Origin: Shewanella schlegeliana
GTDB lineage: Bacteria > Pseudomonadota > Gammaproteobacteria > Enterobacterales > Shewanellaceae
Direction: 5' to 3'
Length of the DNA: 64,000 nucleotides
Assembly: GCF_016765635.1 (NCBI RefSeq)
Contig: NZ_JAESVD010000001.1
Location: forward strand, 310,001-374,000
The position numbers and the translations under genes were made by a program. Within the stretch, counting starts at the first letter, position 1. Every line of letters begins with the position of its first letter. The notes beneath the pieces were generated by a model. That model was not told where the DNA came from. It saw only the letters and a program-made list of their open reading frames with translations, and made no database searches. Of this stretch, positions 26,039 through 36,700 are shown piece by piece.

Positions 26039-27328
26039 ATGTCTGAACCTCGCTGCAACTCTTATTATAACGCCACGATTAATGATGAAACTAATTTTCC
26101 TGAGCTAGAGGGGGAGATAAGGGTTGATGTGGTAATTGTTGGCGGTGGTTTTACTGGCGTGGCAACGGCATTAGAGCTGAGTGAGAAAGGTTATAAAGTG
26201 GCGCTGCTTGAGGCCAATAAAATTGGTTGGGGTGCAACCGGACGTAACGGCGGCCAAGTAACCGGAAGTCTTTCAGGTGATGAGGCGATGACCAAACAGC
26301 TTCGTAAGCGGATCGGCAGTGATGCCGAGCAGTATGTGTGGAACATGCGCTGGCGTGGACATGAGATCATTAAAGAGCGAGTAACAAAGTATGGCATTGC
26401 CTGCGATTTAAAATTTGGCCATCTTCATACTGCATATAAGCCTAGCCACTTAAAAGAGCTTGAGAAAACCTATGTTGAAGGCTGTCGACGTGGCATGGCC
26501 AATGATTTAGCGATGCTTAACAAAGCCGAGTTAGCTGAATATATCGGTACGCCCTTGTATCATGGCGGACTGCTTAATAAGCGCAATATGCACCTACATT
26601 CAGTTAACCTCTGCATCGGTGAGGCGAGGGCTGCAGCGGGACTTGGAGCACAGATCTTTGAACACTCTGCCGTGCTTGATATTTGCGACGGTGCATTGGC
26701 CACGGTAACAACGGCCAAAGGTAAAGTGGTCGCCAATCGTGTGGTACTAGCTGGTAACGCATACCATAAGTTGGCCCGTAAAAAATTACGCGGGATGTTG
26801 TTCCCTGCATCCTTGGGCAACTGTGCTACGGTACAGTTACCTGAGGCGCTAGCACAAAACCTTATCCCTAAAGATGTTGCCGTTTACGATACGCGATTTG
26901 TACTCGATTATTATCGCTTAACGGCAGATAACCGCTTGATGTTTGGTGGTGGGACTAATTACTCTGGCCGAGATTCAAAAAATGTGGCGGCGGAACTGCG
27001 CCCAGCTATCGAAAAAACTTTTCCACAACTAAAAGGTGTTGATATTGAGTTTGGCTGGACTGGCATGGCGGGGATTGTGCTTAATCGTATTCCGCAGTTA
27101 GGTAAAGTGTCACCCAATGTCTATTATTGCCAAGGTTATTCCGGTCACGGCGTGGCGACATCTCATATTATGGGAGAGATTATGGCCAATGCAGTGGCTG
27201 GGGAGTTACAAGAGTTTGACCTGTTTGCACAGATGTCCCATTACCGTATTCCGTTGAATGAATGGTTCGGTAACCAAGCGTTAGCGCTTGGCATGATGTA
27301 TTACAAGGTGATGGAGAATTTCCGTTGA
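26039..27328 (+). CDS. FAD-dependent oxidoreductase, PuuB-like (gamma-glutamylputrescine oxidase family)
   Basis: DAO-family flavoenzyme of 429 residues. The FAD dinucleotide motif VVIVGGGFTGVATALEL is at about residues 30-46, followed by GWGATGRNGGQV, and the C-terminal FAD-binding segment YYCQGYSGHGVATSHIMGE is present. These match PuuB/OrdL-type enzymes that oxidise gamma-glutamylputrescine or similar secondary amines. No puuA, puuC or puuD neighbour is in the window, so the substrate is inferred only. It lies alone between crbS and crbR, with terminators on both sides. Confidence 0.78.
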   Translation: MSEPRCNSYYNATINDETNFPELEGEIRVDVVIVGGGFTGVATALELSEKGYKVALLEANKIGWGATGRNGGQVTGSLSGDEAMTKQLRKRIGSDAEQYVWNMRWRGHEIIKERVTKYGIACDLKFGHLHTAYKPSHLKELEKTYVEGCRRGMANDLAMLNKAELAEYIGTPLYHGGLLNKRNMHLHSVNLCIGEARAAAGLGAQIFEHSAVLDICDGALATVTTAKGKVVANRVVLAGNAYHKLARKKLRGMLFPASLGNCATVQLPEALAQNLIPKDVAVYDTRFVLDYYRLTADNRLMFGGGTNYSGRDSKNVAAELRPAIEKTFPQLKGVDIEFGWTGMAGIVLNRIPQLGKVSPNVYYCQGYSGHGVATSHIMGEIMANAVAGELQEFDLFAQMSHYRIPLNEWFGNQALALGMMYYKVMENFR

Positions 27329-27369
27329 TCCCAAAGAGCTTAATTTGAATACCGCTAAACCAGCCGAAT

Positions 27370-27404
27370 AAAAAAGCCCGCTTCGATTAATCGCAAGCGG
27401 GCTT
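27370..27404. terminator. Terminator between the FAD oxidoreductase gene and crbR
   Basis: AAAAGCCCGCTT / AAGCGGGCTTTT stem with an 11-base loop; A-run left and T-run right, so it can serve both converging genes. Confidence 0.88.
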
Positions 27405-27430
27405 TTATCTATAATATTCGATAGGTAAGG

Positions 27431-28090
27431 TTAGATATCGACCTTTTCCATCTCAAGTTGTTGTAGGGCGATTACAGCTTGAGTGCGGTTTCTAACGCCT
27501 AGTTTTCTAAATATCGCCGTCGCGTGTGCCTTAATGGTGGCTTCAGACACCTCAAGATCTTCAGCGATCTGCTTATTAAGCAGGCCTTCGGCAAACATCT
27601 GCAAGACTTTATATTGCTGCGGCGTGAGATCGGCGAGCTTACTGGCCATCTGATTGGTTTCATCTTCGTTGATCTCTTGAAGCTCAACGCCTTGGGGTAA
27701 CCAAATGTCACCAAATAAAACCGCTTCCAGTGCTTCGGCCAAGGTTTCCATTGAAGAAGACTTTGGAATGAATCCGGAGCTACCATAATGAATTGCGCGA
27801 CTGATAGTGAGGTTATCTTCATGAGCGGAGATAACGACCACTGGCAAGTCTTGAAAATGCGTTCTTAGGTGGATCAGCGTCGAGTAGCCATGGGACCCAG
27901 GCATCTGCAGATCTAATAACACCGCATCATATTCAATGTCGCTTCTTTCGAGTAGGGCTTGTAGCGCATCGGCGCTATCAGCTTCAAACCATTGCGTATT
28001 TTTAAACTCAGACGATAAAGCTTGTCTCAGTGCATTTCTAAATAACGGATGGTCATCAGCAATAATAATATTTAAATTTTCAGGCTTCAT
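27431..28090 (-). CDS. crbR: CrbR-type LuxR-family response regulator
   Basis: DNA-binding response regulator predicted to be phosphorylated by CrbS and to activate acs. The receiver has the acidic pair Asp12-Asp13, phospho-Asp60 (DAVLLDLQMPG), Ser/Thr in VVISAHE and Lys in GFIPKSS; the C-terminal LuxR helix-turn-helix (LTPQQYKVLQMFAEGLLNKQIAEDLEVSEATIKAHATAIFRKLGVRNRTQAV) is at about 150-210. I use the ATG at 28090 (219 residues); a TTG 14 codons upstream is open but has no support. The name is inferred from similarity to the CrbR/ErdR/AgmR group and the nearby crbS and acs. Confidence 0.82.
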   Translation of the reverse strand: MKPENLNIIIADDHPLFRNALRQALSSEFKNTQWFEADSADALQALLERSDIEYDAVLLDLQMPGSHGYSTLIHLRTHFQDLPVVVISAHEDNLTISRAIHYGSSGFIPKSSSMETLAEALEAVLFGDIWLPQGVELQEINEDETNQMASKLADLTPQQYKVLQMFAEGLLNKQIAEDLEVSEATIKAHATAIFRKLGVRNRTQAVIALQQLEMEKVDI

Positions 28091-28207
28091 GGCTTTATAA
28101 GGTTGTTTTGGTTGCGCGTGAAGATAGTTCAATGTAACAGATAAATGATAAGGGATTCTATGGCTTAAAGCCTGAAAAGCGACTATTTAGTAAAATAACT
28201 GCAGAAG

Positions 28208-28223
28208 TTAGACTTTAGTCTAA
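28208..28223. promoter_or_regulatory. Palindromic operator candidate upstream of crbR
   Basis: TTAGACTTTAGTCTAA, perfect seven-base arms around a TT centre, 118 bases before the crbR ATG. It matches the acs-upstream palindrome at 22196-22211 in arms, centre and length, suggesting CrbR autoregulation. Confidence 0.6.
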
Positions 28224-28337
28224 AGCGGGGGGCTGAGCTTTTTTGGGATGATTAAGTGCTGTTACCTAGTTAGGTATATAGCAAAGGGCTAGGATTATAG
28301 CCCTCTGTTTTGCTTTCGCTTATTAAAGTGCTATGTG

Positions 28338-28766
28338 TTAGCTATGTGGCGGCCAAACAGCAGTTGGCTTTCTTTGCTCATCTACCGCAACGAAGGTGAA
28401 TACACCACGAATAGCATGCTCTCTTAGGTCTTGATACATATCTTCTACGAAAATATTCACTTCGACTTTAATCGAAGTATTACCAACATGGATCACGCGG
28501 GCAATGAGTTCGGCTAGGCTTCCTGCTGGGATCGGCTTATTAAAGTCAATTCTATCAGAGCTCACCGTGACTAGGGTTTTACGGCAAAATCGGGTTGCGG
28601 CGATAAAAGCGGTTTCATCCATCCAAGCGAGTGCTTCACCACCAAATAGGGTGTTGTGATGGTTAGTGATAGAGGGGAAAACAGCTTTAATTACACGGGC
28701 TTCAGATTGTTCGATTCGAAGCGCAACGTCTTCAGGAAACTGCGTGGAAGTTTGAGTGAAAGGCAT
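28338..28766 (-). CDS. Acyl-CoA thioesterase, hotdog fold (YciA/BACH-like)
   Basis: Cytosolic acyl-CoA hydrolase of 142 residues. The hotdog helix segment NHHNTLFGGEALAWMDETAFIAATRFCRK carries the conserved Asn and Asp of the YciA/ACOT group, followed by VSSDRIDFNKPIPAGSLAELIARVIHVGNTSIKVEVNIF. It is monocistronic, upstream of crbR on the same strand but 247 bases away. Its physiological substrate is not evident. Confidence 0.85.
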   Translation of the reverse strand: MPFTQTSTQFPEDVALRIEQSEARVIKAVFPSITNHHNTLFGGEALAWMDETAFIAATRFCRKTLVTVSSDRIDFNKPIPAGSLAELIARVIHVGNTSIKVEVNIFVEDMYQDLREHAIRGVFTFVAVDEQRKPTAVWPPHS

Positions 28767-28956
28767 ACGGCAACCTATGGTTATGCATTTGGAGACTAGA
28801 TTATAGCCTTTTTGGTAATTTTATAACAGTTTGAGCGAGCTATAGTTTAAACAGATGGCATCGTAAGGTGATTACTTGAATGTTAACTGGTTGAAAATAA
28901 ACGATATGTGTTTAGCTGTTATTGAGGCAGAATATGGTGAGTTCAAAAAAATGTAA

Positions 28957-28991
28957 TAAAAAAACGTACCGACTCGGAGAGTGGGTACGTT
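28957..28991 (-). terminator. Terminator of aroH
   Basis: AACGTACC / GGTACGTT stem enclosing a second ACTC-GGA-GAGT stem, with a U-run on the minus strand (plus-strand A-run 28957-28963), 20 bases past the aroH stop. Confidence 0.9.
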
Positions 28992-29010
28992 CTCTTCACT
29001 GAAATAAGCT

Positions 29011-30078
29011 TTACTTCTGCTTTAGCTGCTCCATACGTGCACGTGACGCCTTGGCTAAATCACTTAATAGCTTTTCAGAATCTTCCCAATGAATACAGGC
29101 ATCGGTGATGCTCTTACCATAGGTCAGTTTTTCACCTGGGATGACCTTTTGGTTACCTTCTTCGATAAAGCTTTCAGCCATAATGCCGGCGATAGCGGTT
29201 TCACCATTAGCCATCTGCTGCATAATAGATTCTGCTACATTTAGCTGCTCCTTATGCATCTTACGGCTATTACCATGGCTAAAGTCAACAACCATACGTT
29301 GAGTCACACCGACGCTATCGAGCTGCGCTGCAGCTTTTTGAATATCTTCGGCGTGGAAGTTTGGCTCTTTACCACCACGTAAAATGATGTGACCAAATGG
29401 ATTACCGTGAGTACGGTACACAGCCATCGCACCATCTTTATCTGGTGAGTAGAAGATATGAGGAGCCTGCGCGGCGCGTACTGCATCGACAGCAATATCG
29501 ATATTGCCATTGGTACCGTTTTTAAAGCCCACTGGACAAGAAAGAGCCGAAGCCATCTCGCGGTGGATCTGACTTTCTGTAGTACGTGCACCAATTGCGC
29601 CCCAAGTAATAAGGTCTGCAATATATTGGCCGTTGACCATATCTAAAAACTCAGTGGCGATAGGTAATTTAAGTTCAGTTATTTGCTGCAGTAGGTGACG
29701 CGCTTTACGTAGGCCTTTGTTCGGGCTAAAGCTACCATCTAAGTCTGGATCGGAAATGAGTCCTTTCCAGCCTACAGTGGTGCGAGGCTTTTCAAAATAG
29801 ACACGCATTAAGATACATAAATCATCTTTATATTGCTGGTGAAGCTTGGCTAGGCGCTGGGCATAGTCTAAAGCTGCTTCAGTGTCGTGGATTGAGCAAG
29901 GACCAATAATCACAAGTAAGCGTTGGTCTTCACCATTAATAATGGCTTCAACCTCATGACGTTGCTGAACTAAGTAGTCAGCGGCATCTTGCGTTAAAGG
30001 ATATTCAGAAGCGAGTTGTGCAGGTGAAATTACCTTACATAAAAGGGAAGTGCGGAGTTCGTCTGTTTTAATGGTCAT
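29011..30078 (-). CDS. aroH: 3-deoxy-7-phosphoheptulonate synthase, AroH-like
   Basis: Condenses PEP and erythrose 4-phosphate to DAHP, the first step of aromatic amino acid synthesis. 355 residues, class I DAHP synthase. Active-site segments LVIIGPCSIHD, MRVYFEKPRTTVGWKGLISDPDLDGS, GARTTESQIHREMASALSCPVGFKNGT and DFSHGNS are intact. The N-terminus (TDELRT) and SQIHREMASALSCPVGFKNGT plus AGIMAESF are closer to the tryptophan-sensitive E. coli AroH than to AroF or AroG. The feedback specificity is inferred from that likeness. No clear TrpR operator was found upstream. Confidence 0.9.
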   Translation of the reverse strand: MTIKTDELRTSLLCKVISPAQLASEYPLTQDAADYLVQQRHEVEAIINGEDQRLLVIIGPCSIHDTEAALDYAQRLAKLHQQYKDDLCILMRVYFEKPRTTVGWKGLISDPDLDGSFSPNKGLRKARHLLQQITELKLPIATEFLDMVNGQYIADLITWGAIGARTTESQIHREMASALSCPVGFKNGTNGNIDIAVDAVRAAQAPHIFYSPDKDGAMAVYRTHGNPFGHIILRGGKEPNFHAEDIQKAAAQLDSVGVTQRMVVDFSHGNSRKMHKEQLNVAESIMQQMANGETAIAGIMAESFIEEGNQKVIPGEKLTYGKSITDACIHWEDSEKLLSDLAKASRARMEQLKQK

Positions 30079-30211
30079 TCAAAATACCGAGCGTTCGTAT
30101 GGGCTATCGCCTGATTACCTCGGATTATAACTAATAGTTTGGCTGTGCACAGTGGCAATTGCCTTAAAATTGAGGCTAATTTTCATAATCGCGATAATTA
30201 CTTGATATAAA

Positions 30212-30239
30212 TGAAAGGCTTTATGATAAAAGCCTTTCA
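30212..30239 (-). terminator. Hairpin downstream of ppsR
   Basis: TGAAAGGCTTT / AAAGCCTTTCA, 11-bp perfect stem, 30 bases past the ppsR stop; followed on the minus strand by a U-rich but interrupted run, so a moderate terminator. Confidence 0.65.
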
Positions 30240-30268
30240 ATCTGGAACAGATAAAATTGACCTTAAGA

Positions 30269-31081
30269 TTAGAACATATGACGCTTTAATCCGGTTTCTT
30301 CTAGAATTTTTGTGGCGATCTCTTCTACCGAATGATTGGTGGTGTTCACAAAAGGAATGCGCTCTTTTTTATACATCATTTCAACTTCTTTAACTTCAAC
30401 GCGGCATTGACGCAGTGAAGAGTATCGGCTGTTGGACATTCGGCTGTGGCGAATTTCATGGAGGCGTTCAGGATCGATAGTCAGTCCAAACAGTTTATGT
30501 TTGTTACGCTTCAATGCTTCAGGCAGTTTGAGGTTGTCCATGTCATCTTCGGTAAACGGGTAGTTTGCTGCCTTTATACCAAATTGCATAGAAAGGTAGA
30601 GGCTCGATGGTGTCTTACCACAGCGAGACACTCCCAATAAGATCAGGTCGGCCTTATCCATATGTTTCATGGTTTGGCCGTCATCATTTTCCATGGCGTA
30701 GTTAATCGCATCGATACGGGCTTCATAACTTTCATTTGTTTTACCATGAGTACGATGCATTGCTGGAGCAGCAGCAACACCTAGTTGTTTCTCTAATGGC
30801 GCGACAAAAGTATTCAAAAAGTCATAATCTAAGCCTTCACTGCTATAGATGATGTCTCTGATCTCCGGTTTTACGATTGAGTGGAAAACTAGCGGTCTTT
30901 CACCTGTTGTAATAAAACAATCATTTATTTGTGCTTTAACAGCTTCGGCTTTTGTTTCTGTTTCTACAAACGGAATTGTAAGTGCATCAAACTCAAGTGG
31001 AAATTGAGAAAGAACGGCATGCCCAAATACCTCGGCTGTGATCGCTGTCCCATCTGAGATATAAAATACTTTACGCAACAT
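30269..31081 (-). CDS. ppsR: PEP synthetase regulatory protein PpsR (bifunctional kinase/pyrophosphorylase)
   Basis: Inactivates PpsA by ADP-dependent phosphorylation of a threonine and reactivates it by Pi-dependent removal (DUF299 family). The P-loop [14 protein letters not shown] is near residue 150. I use the ATG at 31081 (N-terminus [21 protein letters not shown], 270 residues) with AAGAGG about 8 bases upstream; the open frame continues 51 codons upstream without support. It is divergent from ppsA, its target, as in many gammaproteobacteria. Confidence 0.95.
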   Translation of the reverse strand: MLRKVFYISDGTAITAEVFGHAVLSQFPLEFDALTIPFVETETKAEAVKAQINDCFITTGERPLVFHSIVKPEIRDIIYSSEGLDYDFLNTFVAPLEKQLGVAAAPAMHRTHGKTNESYEARIDAINYAMENDDGQTMKHMDKADLILLGVSRCGKTPSSLYLSMQFGIKAANYPFTEDDMDNLKLPEALKRNKHKLFGLTIDPERLHEIRHSRMSNSRYSSLRQCRVEVKEVEMMYKKERIPFVNTTNHSVEEIATKILEETGLKRHMF

Positions 31082-31207
31082 TTCGGCCTCTTGTAGTAAT
31101 AAAATTACAAATAAAATTATACATTTACGGTTCTTGCCGTGGAGTGTAAGATGCTGCTGCTCTCGTGTGAAGAGCCACACTAAAATATACTTGCGGAGAT
31201 AAAAACT

Positions 31208-33577
31208 GTGCAGCAATACGTACTCTGGTATCAAGAATTAGGCATGGGCGATGTTAACAAGGTAGGCGGTAAGAACGCTTCTCTTGGTGAGATGATTAGC
31301 AATCTTTCAAATGCAGGTGTTCAAGTGCCTGGTGGATTTGCGACAACGTCTTTTGCGTTCAATGAATTTCTTGAACAAAGTGGACTTAACCAGAAGATAT
31401 ACGAAATTCTAGAAGCTCTAGATGTAGATGACGTGAACGCACTCGCTACAGCAGGTGCACAGATCAGACAGTGGGTTATCGACACCCCATTCCATCCAGA
31501 ATTTGAGCAAGCGGTTCGCGAAGCCTACGATAAGCTTAGCTCTGAAACAACTGATGCATCTTTTGCAGTTCGCTCTTCAGCGACAGCAGAAGATATGCCA
31601 GACGCATCGTTTGCTGGCCAACAAGAAACTTTCCTAAACGTTAAGGGTTATGATGCCGTTTTAGAAGCAACTAAGCATGTATTTGCTTCTTTGTTTAATG
31701 ACCGCGCAATCTCATACCGTGTCCACCAAGGTTATGACCATAAAGGCGTCGCACTATCTGCTGGTATTCAGCGTATGGTGCGTTCAGACAAAGCAGCTTC
31801 TGGTGTTATGTTCACCATGGACACTGAGTCTGGTAACAATGATGTCGTATTTATTACTTCTTCATTTGGCCTAGGTGAAATGGTTGTTCAAGGCGCGGTT
31901 AACCCTGACGAGTTTTATGTTCATAAACCAACACTAGTTGCGGGCCATAAAGCGGTTGTACGCCGCAATATCGGTAGCAAGCTTATTCAGATGGTTTACT
32001 CAGACGATGAATCTCATGGTAAGCAAGTTAAGATTGAAGATATTGCAGCAGACAAGCGCCGCGAATTCTCAATCAATGATGCAGAAGTACAAGAGCTTGC
32101 GAAGCAGGCGATGACTATCGAGAAGCACTACGGTCGTCCAATGGACATCGAATGGGCTAAAGATGGTAACGACGGTAAGTTGTATATCGTTCAGGCTCGT
32201 CCTGAAACTGTTCGTTCTCGTGAAGATGTGCAGCTAATTGAACGTTACCACCTTAAAACACAAGGTGATGTGGTTTGTGAAGGTCGCGCAATCGGCCACA
32301 AGATTGGTAAAGGTGTCGCTAAGGTACTTAAGTCAATCGAAGATATGGATCAAATCCAACCTGGTGACGTATTAGTTACAGACATGACTGACCCAGATTG
32401 GGAGCCAATCATGAAGCGTGCAAGCGCGATTGTAACTAACCGTGGTGGTCGTACTTGTCACGCTGCGATTATTGCACGTGAACTTGGCGTTCCTGCAGTT
32501 GTTGGTTGTGGTGACGTAACCGAGCGCATCCAAAATGGTCAAGAAGTTACCGTTTCTTGTGCCGAAGGCGATACAGGTTACATTTACAGCGGTCTTCAAG
32601 ATTTTGAAGTGATTTCATCACGTGTAGATTCAATGCCTGAACTACCTATGAAGATTATGATGAACGTGGGTAACCCAGACCGCGCATTTGACTTCGCCCG
32701 TCTTCCTAATGAAGGTGTAGGTCTTGCGCGTCTTGAGTTCATCATTAACCGTATGATCGGTATTCACCCTAAAGCCTTGCTTGAATTCAACGACCAGACT
32801 GCAGAGCTTCAGCAAGAGATCCACGAGATGATTGCGGGTTATGAATCTCCAGTTGAGTTCTATGTTGAGCGTTTAGTAGAAGGTATTGCGACTATCGCAT
32901 CTGCTTTCCATCCAAAGAAAGTGATCGTTCGTATGTCTGACTTTAAGTCAAACGAATACGCTAACTTGGTTGGTGGTGACCGTTACGAGCCAGAAGAAGA
33001 AAACCCAATGTTGGGCTTCCGTGGTGCTAGCCGTTACATCTCTGAATCGTTCCGCGATTGTTTTGCACTAGAGTGTGAAGCGATTAAGCGTGTACGTAAT
33101 GAGATGGGTCTTAAGAACGTTGAAATCATGATCCCATTCGTGCGTACATTAGGCGAAGCAGAGCAGGTGATTGAGCTTCTTAAAGAGCAAGGCCTTGAGC
33201 GTGGTAAAGACGGCTTACGCGTTATCATGATGTGTGAACTACCATCTAACGCACTACTTGCGGACCAGTTCCTTGAGCACTTCGATGGTTTCTCTATCGG
33301 TTCAAACGACTTAACTCAGCTAACTCTTGGTCTAGACCGAGATTCAGGCATCATCAGCCACCTATTCGATGAGCGTAATGAAGCGGTTAAGGCTTTACTT
33401 GCAATGGCAATTAAAGCGGCAAAAGCTAAAGGTGCTTACGTAGGTATTTGTGGCCAAGGCCCATCTGACCACGCTGATTTTGCGGCTTGGTTAGTTGAGC
33501 AAGGCATCGATACAGTATCGCTAAACCCAGATACCGTTATCGATACTTGGTTATATCTAGCTGAAGCTCACGGTTAA
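31208..33577 (+). CDS. ppsA: Phosphoenolpyruvate synthase
   Basis: Converts pyruvate, ATP and water to PEP, AMP and Pi for gluconeogenesis. 789 residues, starting at GTG with a GCGGAG ribosome site. Domains: N-terminal ATP-grasp (about 1-340, [33 protein letters not shown]), swivelling phosphohistidine domain with catalytic His418 in [15 protein letters not shown], and C-terminal PEP-binding TIM barrel ([36 protein letters not shown]). Codon use is strongly biased, suggesting high expression. Divergent from ppsR. Confidence 0.97.
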   Translation: MQQYVLWYQELGMGDVNKVGGKNASLGEMISNLSNAGVQVPGGFATTSFAFNEFLEQSGLNQKIYEILEALDVDDVNALATAGAQIRQWVIDTPFHPEFEQAVREAYDKLSSETTDASFAVRSSATAEDMPDASFAGQQETFLNVKGYDAVLEATKHVFASLFNDRAISYRVHQGYDHKGVALSAGIQRMVRSDKAASGVMFTMDTESGNNDVVFITSSFGLGEMVVQGAVNPDEFYVHKPTLVAGHKAVVRRNIGSKLIQMVYSDDESHGKQVKIEDIAADKRREFSINDAEVQELAKQAMTIEKHYGRPMDIEWAKDGNDGKLYIVQARPETVRSREDVQLIERYHLKTQGDVVCEGRAIGHKIGKGVAKVLKSIEDMDQIQPGDVLVTDMTDPDWEPIMKRASAIVTNRGGRTCHAAIIARELGVPAVVGCGDVTERIQNGQEVTVSCAEGDTGYIYSGLQDFEVISSRVDSMPELPMKIMMNVGNPDRAFDFARLPNEGVGLARLEFIINRMIGIHPKALLEFNDQTAELQQEIHEMIAGYESPVEFYVERLVEGIATIASAFHPKKVIVRMSDFKSNEYANLVGGDRYEPEEENPMLGFRGASRYISESFRDCFALECEAIKRVRNEMGLKNVEIMIPFVRTLGEAEQVIELLKEQGLERGKDGLRVIMMCELPSNALLADQFLEHFDGFSIGSNDLTQLTLGLDRDSGIISHLFDERNEAVKALLAMAIKAAKAKGAYVGICGQGPSDHADFAAWLVEQGIDTVSLNPDTVIDTWLYLAEAHG

Positions 33578-33653
33578 TATTTTCCGTGTAGGTTTATAGC
33601 CTAAATGAAGTGTTGAATCTGCGCGATTTAACATTTTGTTAAAAACATGAAAA

Positions 33654-33680
33654 AAGCCGCTATTTAGCGGCTTTTTTTTG
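33654..33680 (+). terminator. Terminator of ppsA
   Basis: AAGCCGCT-ATTT-AGCGGCTT hairpin followed by eight T. Confidence 0.93.
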
Positions 33681-33728
33681 TTTATAATGAGCCCACAAAC
33701 TTAAGAATAACAACTGACAGAAGTAATC

Positions 33729-36700
33729 ATGTTACCCAAGTTATCGCATCAGCAGACCCTTGAACCGACTTATCTTTCTTTTTTAACGACTCTTGAAGAA
33801 GGGGCTTTTTCTGGAGATATCGATACTCGTTACAGCGCGCGTCTTGCGCAGGCGACCGATAACTCTGTGTATCAGTTTTTACCTCAGGCGGTCATCTATC
33901 CCAAGTCCGCTCTAGATGTTCAGATAGCATTAAAGCTGTCGAGCCAAGATGAGTTTGCGCAAGTGGTCTTTAGCGCGAGAGGCGGTGGTACAGGCACTAA
34001 CGGTCAGTCGCTAACCCATGGCATTATTGTTGACATGTCACGCTATATGAACAAAGTGCTCGAGGTGAATGCCGCAGAAGGCTGGGTAAGAGTGCAGGCG
34101 GGTGTGATTAAAGATGCCCTTAATGATGCGCTTCGTCCCCATGGCTTTTTCTTTAGTCCTGATTTATCGACATCAAATCGTGCCACATTGGGTGGTATGA
34201 TCAATACCGATGCATCCGGTGCTGGCTCATTAGTTTACGGTAAAACTTCCGATCATGTTCTTGGCTTAACTAGCACCTTATTTGATGGCAGTGAGCTTGA
34301 AACTCAGCCATTAAATCACCAACAACTCGCCGATCTTGCTGCTGTTACAGATAACCCTTTAGGACAGCAGTTAATCTCTAGTATTGCCGAGATCTGTAAA
34401 GGTAATCGTGAACAGATCGAGCAACGCTTTCCTAAATTGAATCGCTTTTTGACCGGATACGATCTGAAAAATGTCTGGGATGATGAATTAGAATACTTTG
34501 ATTTATCGAGAATTTTAACCGGATCCGAAGGCACGCTGGCGGTGATCACCGAAGCAAAGCTCAATATCACCCCTCTGCCCACATGCCGCATGATGGTCAA
34601 TATCAAGTATGACTCGTTTGAGTCTGCATTGCGCCACGCGCCGGATCTGGTTAAAGCGAATGCCACCGTAGTTGAAACCGTGGACTCGAAAGTGCTTAAC
34701 CTTGCAAAAGAGGACATCATTTGGCATTCGGTGTCATCACTTATCCAAGATGTACCTGGTAAAGAGATTGATGGTCTAAACATGGTGGAGTTTGCAGGCG
34801 AGCAAGCAGATGTTGAAGCGCGAGTCGCTAAACTTGAAGCCATGTTAACGGCGCAAATAAACCAAAGCGAAGCGGGCTTGCTTGGTTATCAAGTTACATC
34901 CGATAAGGCTAGCATCAATACCATCTATGCTATGCGTAAAAAAGCCGTAGGCTTGTTAGGCGCAGCAAAAGGGGCGCGTAAGCCAATCGCGTTTGCCGAA
35001 GATACTGCTGTGCCGCCAGAGAAACTGGCCGACTTTATTTTAGAGTTTAGAGCGCTGCTCGATAGCCATCAGCTGCAATATGGCATGTTCGGCCATGTGG
35101 ATGCCGGTGTGCTTCATGTGCGCCCCGCGCTGGATATGTGTGATGAACACGATGAGCGACTGTTAAAAACCATTTCAGACCAAGTGGCTGAGCTGACTCT
35201 TAAGTATGGCGGCTTGATGTGGGGGGAGCATGGCAAAGGAGTGCGCGGTGAATATGGCCCAGCAGTCTTTGGTGAGCATCTATATGATTTATTAGAAGAG
35301 GTGAAGGGCCTATTCGATCCATATAATAAGCTCAACCCAGGCAAGCTGGTAGCACCTAAAAACAGCGGCCCGATGCTCTATAACGTCGACAGTGTTAAGC
35401 GTGGAGCGTTTGATAGACAAATCCCTATTAAAACCCGTGAAGCGTTTCCCGATGTGATGAATTGTAACGGTAACGGTCTGTGCTTTAACTACAGTCTTTA
35501 CTCGCCTATGTGTCCATCGTTTAAGGTCACGGGGGATCGGGTGCAATCACCAAAAGGTCGTGCAGGCTTGATGCGCGAATGGCTAAGATTGCTTGAGGCA
35601 GAAGGTATTGATGTTAATGAGCTAAGTCGCAGTAAGCCACTTGGATGGCTGCAGCGAGCGCAAAACTCGTTAAAAATCGATAAAGAGTACGATTACTCAC
35701 ATGAGGTCATGGAGTCATTAAAGGGCTGTTTAGCCTGTAAGGCATGCTCGAGCCAGTGCCCTGTTAAAGTCGACGTGCCAAAATTTAGAGCGCAATTCTT
35801 TGACCTTTATTATCGCCGTTATCTGCGCCCTGCAAAAGATTACTTAGTTGCGGGGATTGAAGACTCTTTACCTTTGATGGCTTCTGCGCCAAGGTTAGTC
35901 AATGCGGTTTCTCAAAACAGCTTAAGCAAGTGGGTCATCAAAAAATCTCTTGGTTATGTGGATGCGCCTGCGCTGTCGGTACCCACCTTAAAGCAACGAC
36001 TCGAAGGCCATGCTAGCCGCGGCTATGATTTAGCTGCGCTACAGCAAATTCCTGAGACTGAGCGCAGTCAATATGTGCTAGTGGTACAGGACCCATTTAA
36101 TAGCTTCTATGAGGCGGGGACTGTTTACCATTTTGTACAGTTAATCGAAAAGCTGGGCTTAAAGCCTGTGTTACTGCCATTTAAACCCAATGGTAAGCCT
36201 ATTCATATTAAGGGCTTCTTAGATAAGTTCGCTCGTACGGCAAAGTCGACTGCTGATTTTCTTAATCAGGTGGCAAAGCTCGAGATGCCAATGGTTGGGA
36301 TCGATCCTGCTCTGGTGCTCTGTTATCGCGATGAATATGCAGAAGTATTAGGTGGTGCGCGCGGAGACTTCCATGTCAAACTTGCTAATGAATGGTTATT
36401 AGAGGTACTTGAGGAGAAGGCACCTCAAGAACGAAAATCTGATTCAGCCAAGACAGAGTTTACTTGGTTTAGTCACTGTACAGAATCCACGGCAAAACCC
36501 AATACAGCAAACGAATGGAAAGGGATTTTTGAACACTTTGGTGCAACGCTGCACACGGTGAATCTAGGTTGCTGCGGCATGGCGGGAACTTATGGCCATG
36601 AAGCGGAAAACCTTGAACGTTCCAAAGCGCTTTTTGAAATGTCATGGGAGCAAACACTTAGCAAGTTACCTCAATCACAGGTATTGATCTCCGGCTACTC

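Noticed and set aside
30079..30200. TrpR operator or trp-type attenuator upstream of aroH
   Set aside because: No GTACTAGTT-like palindrome and no Trp-rich leader peptide with a following terminator were found.
34316..34843. 175-codon minus-strand ORF inside ydiJ
   Set aside because: Antisense to a well conserved segment of ydiJ with Ser-rich shadow composition and no ribosome site.
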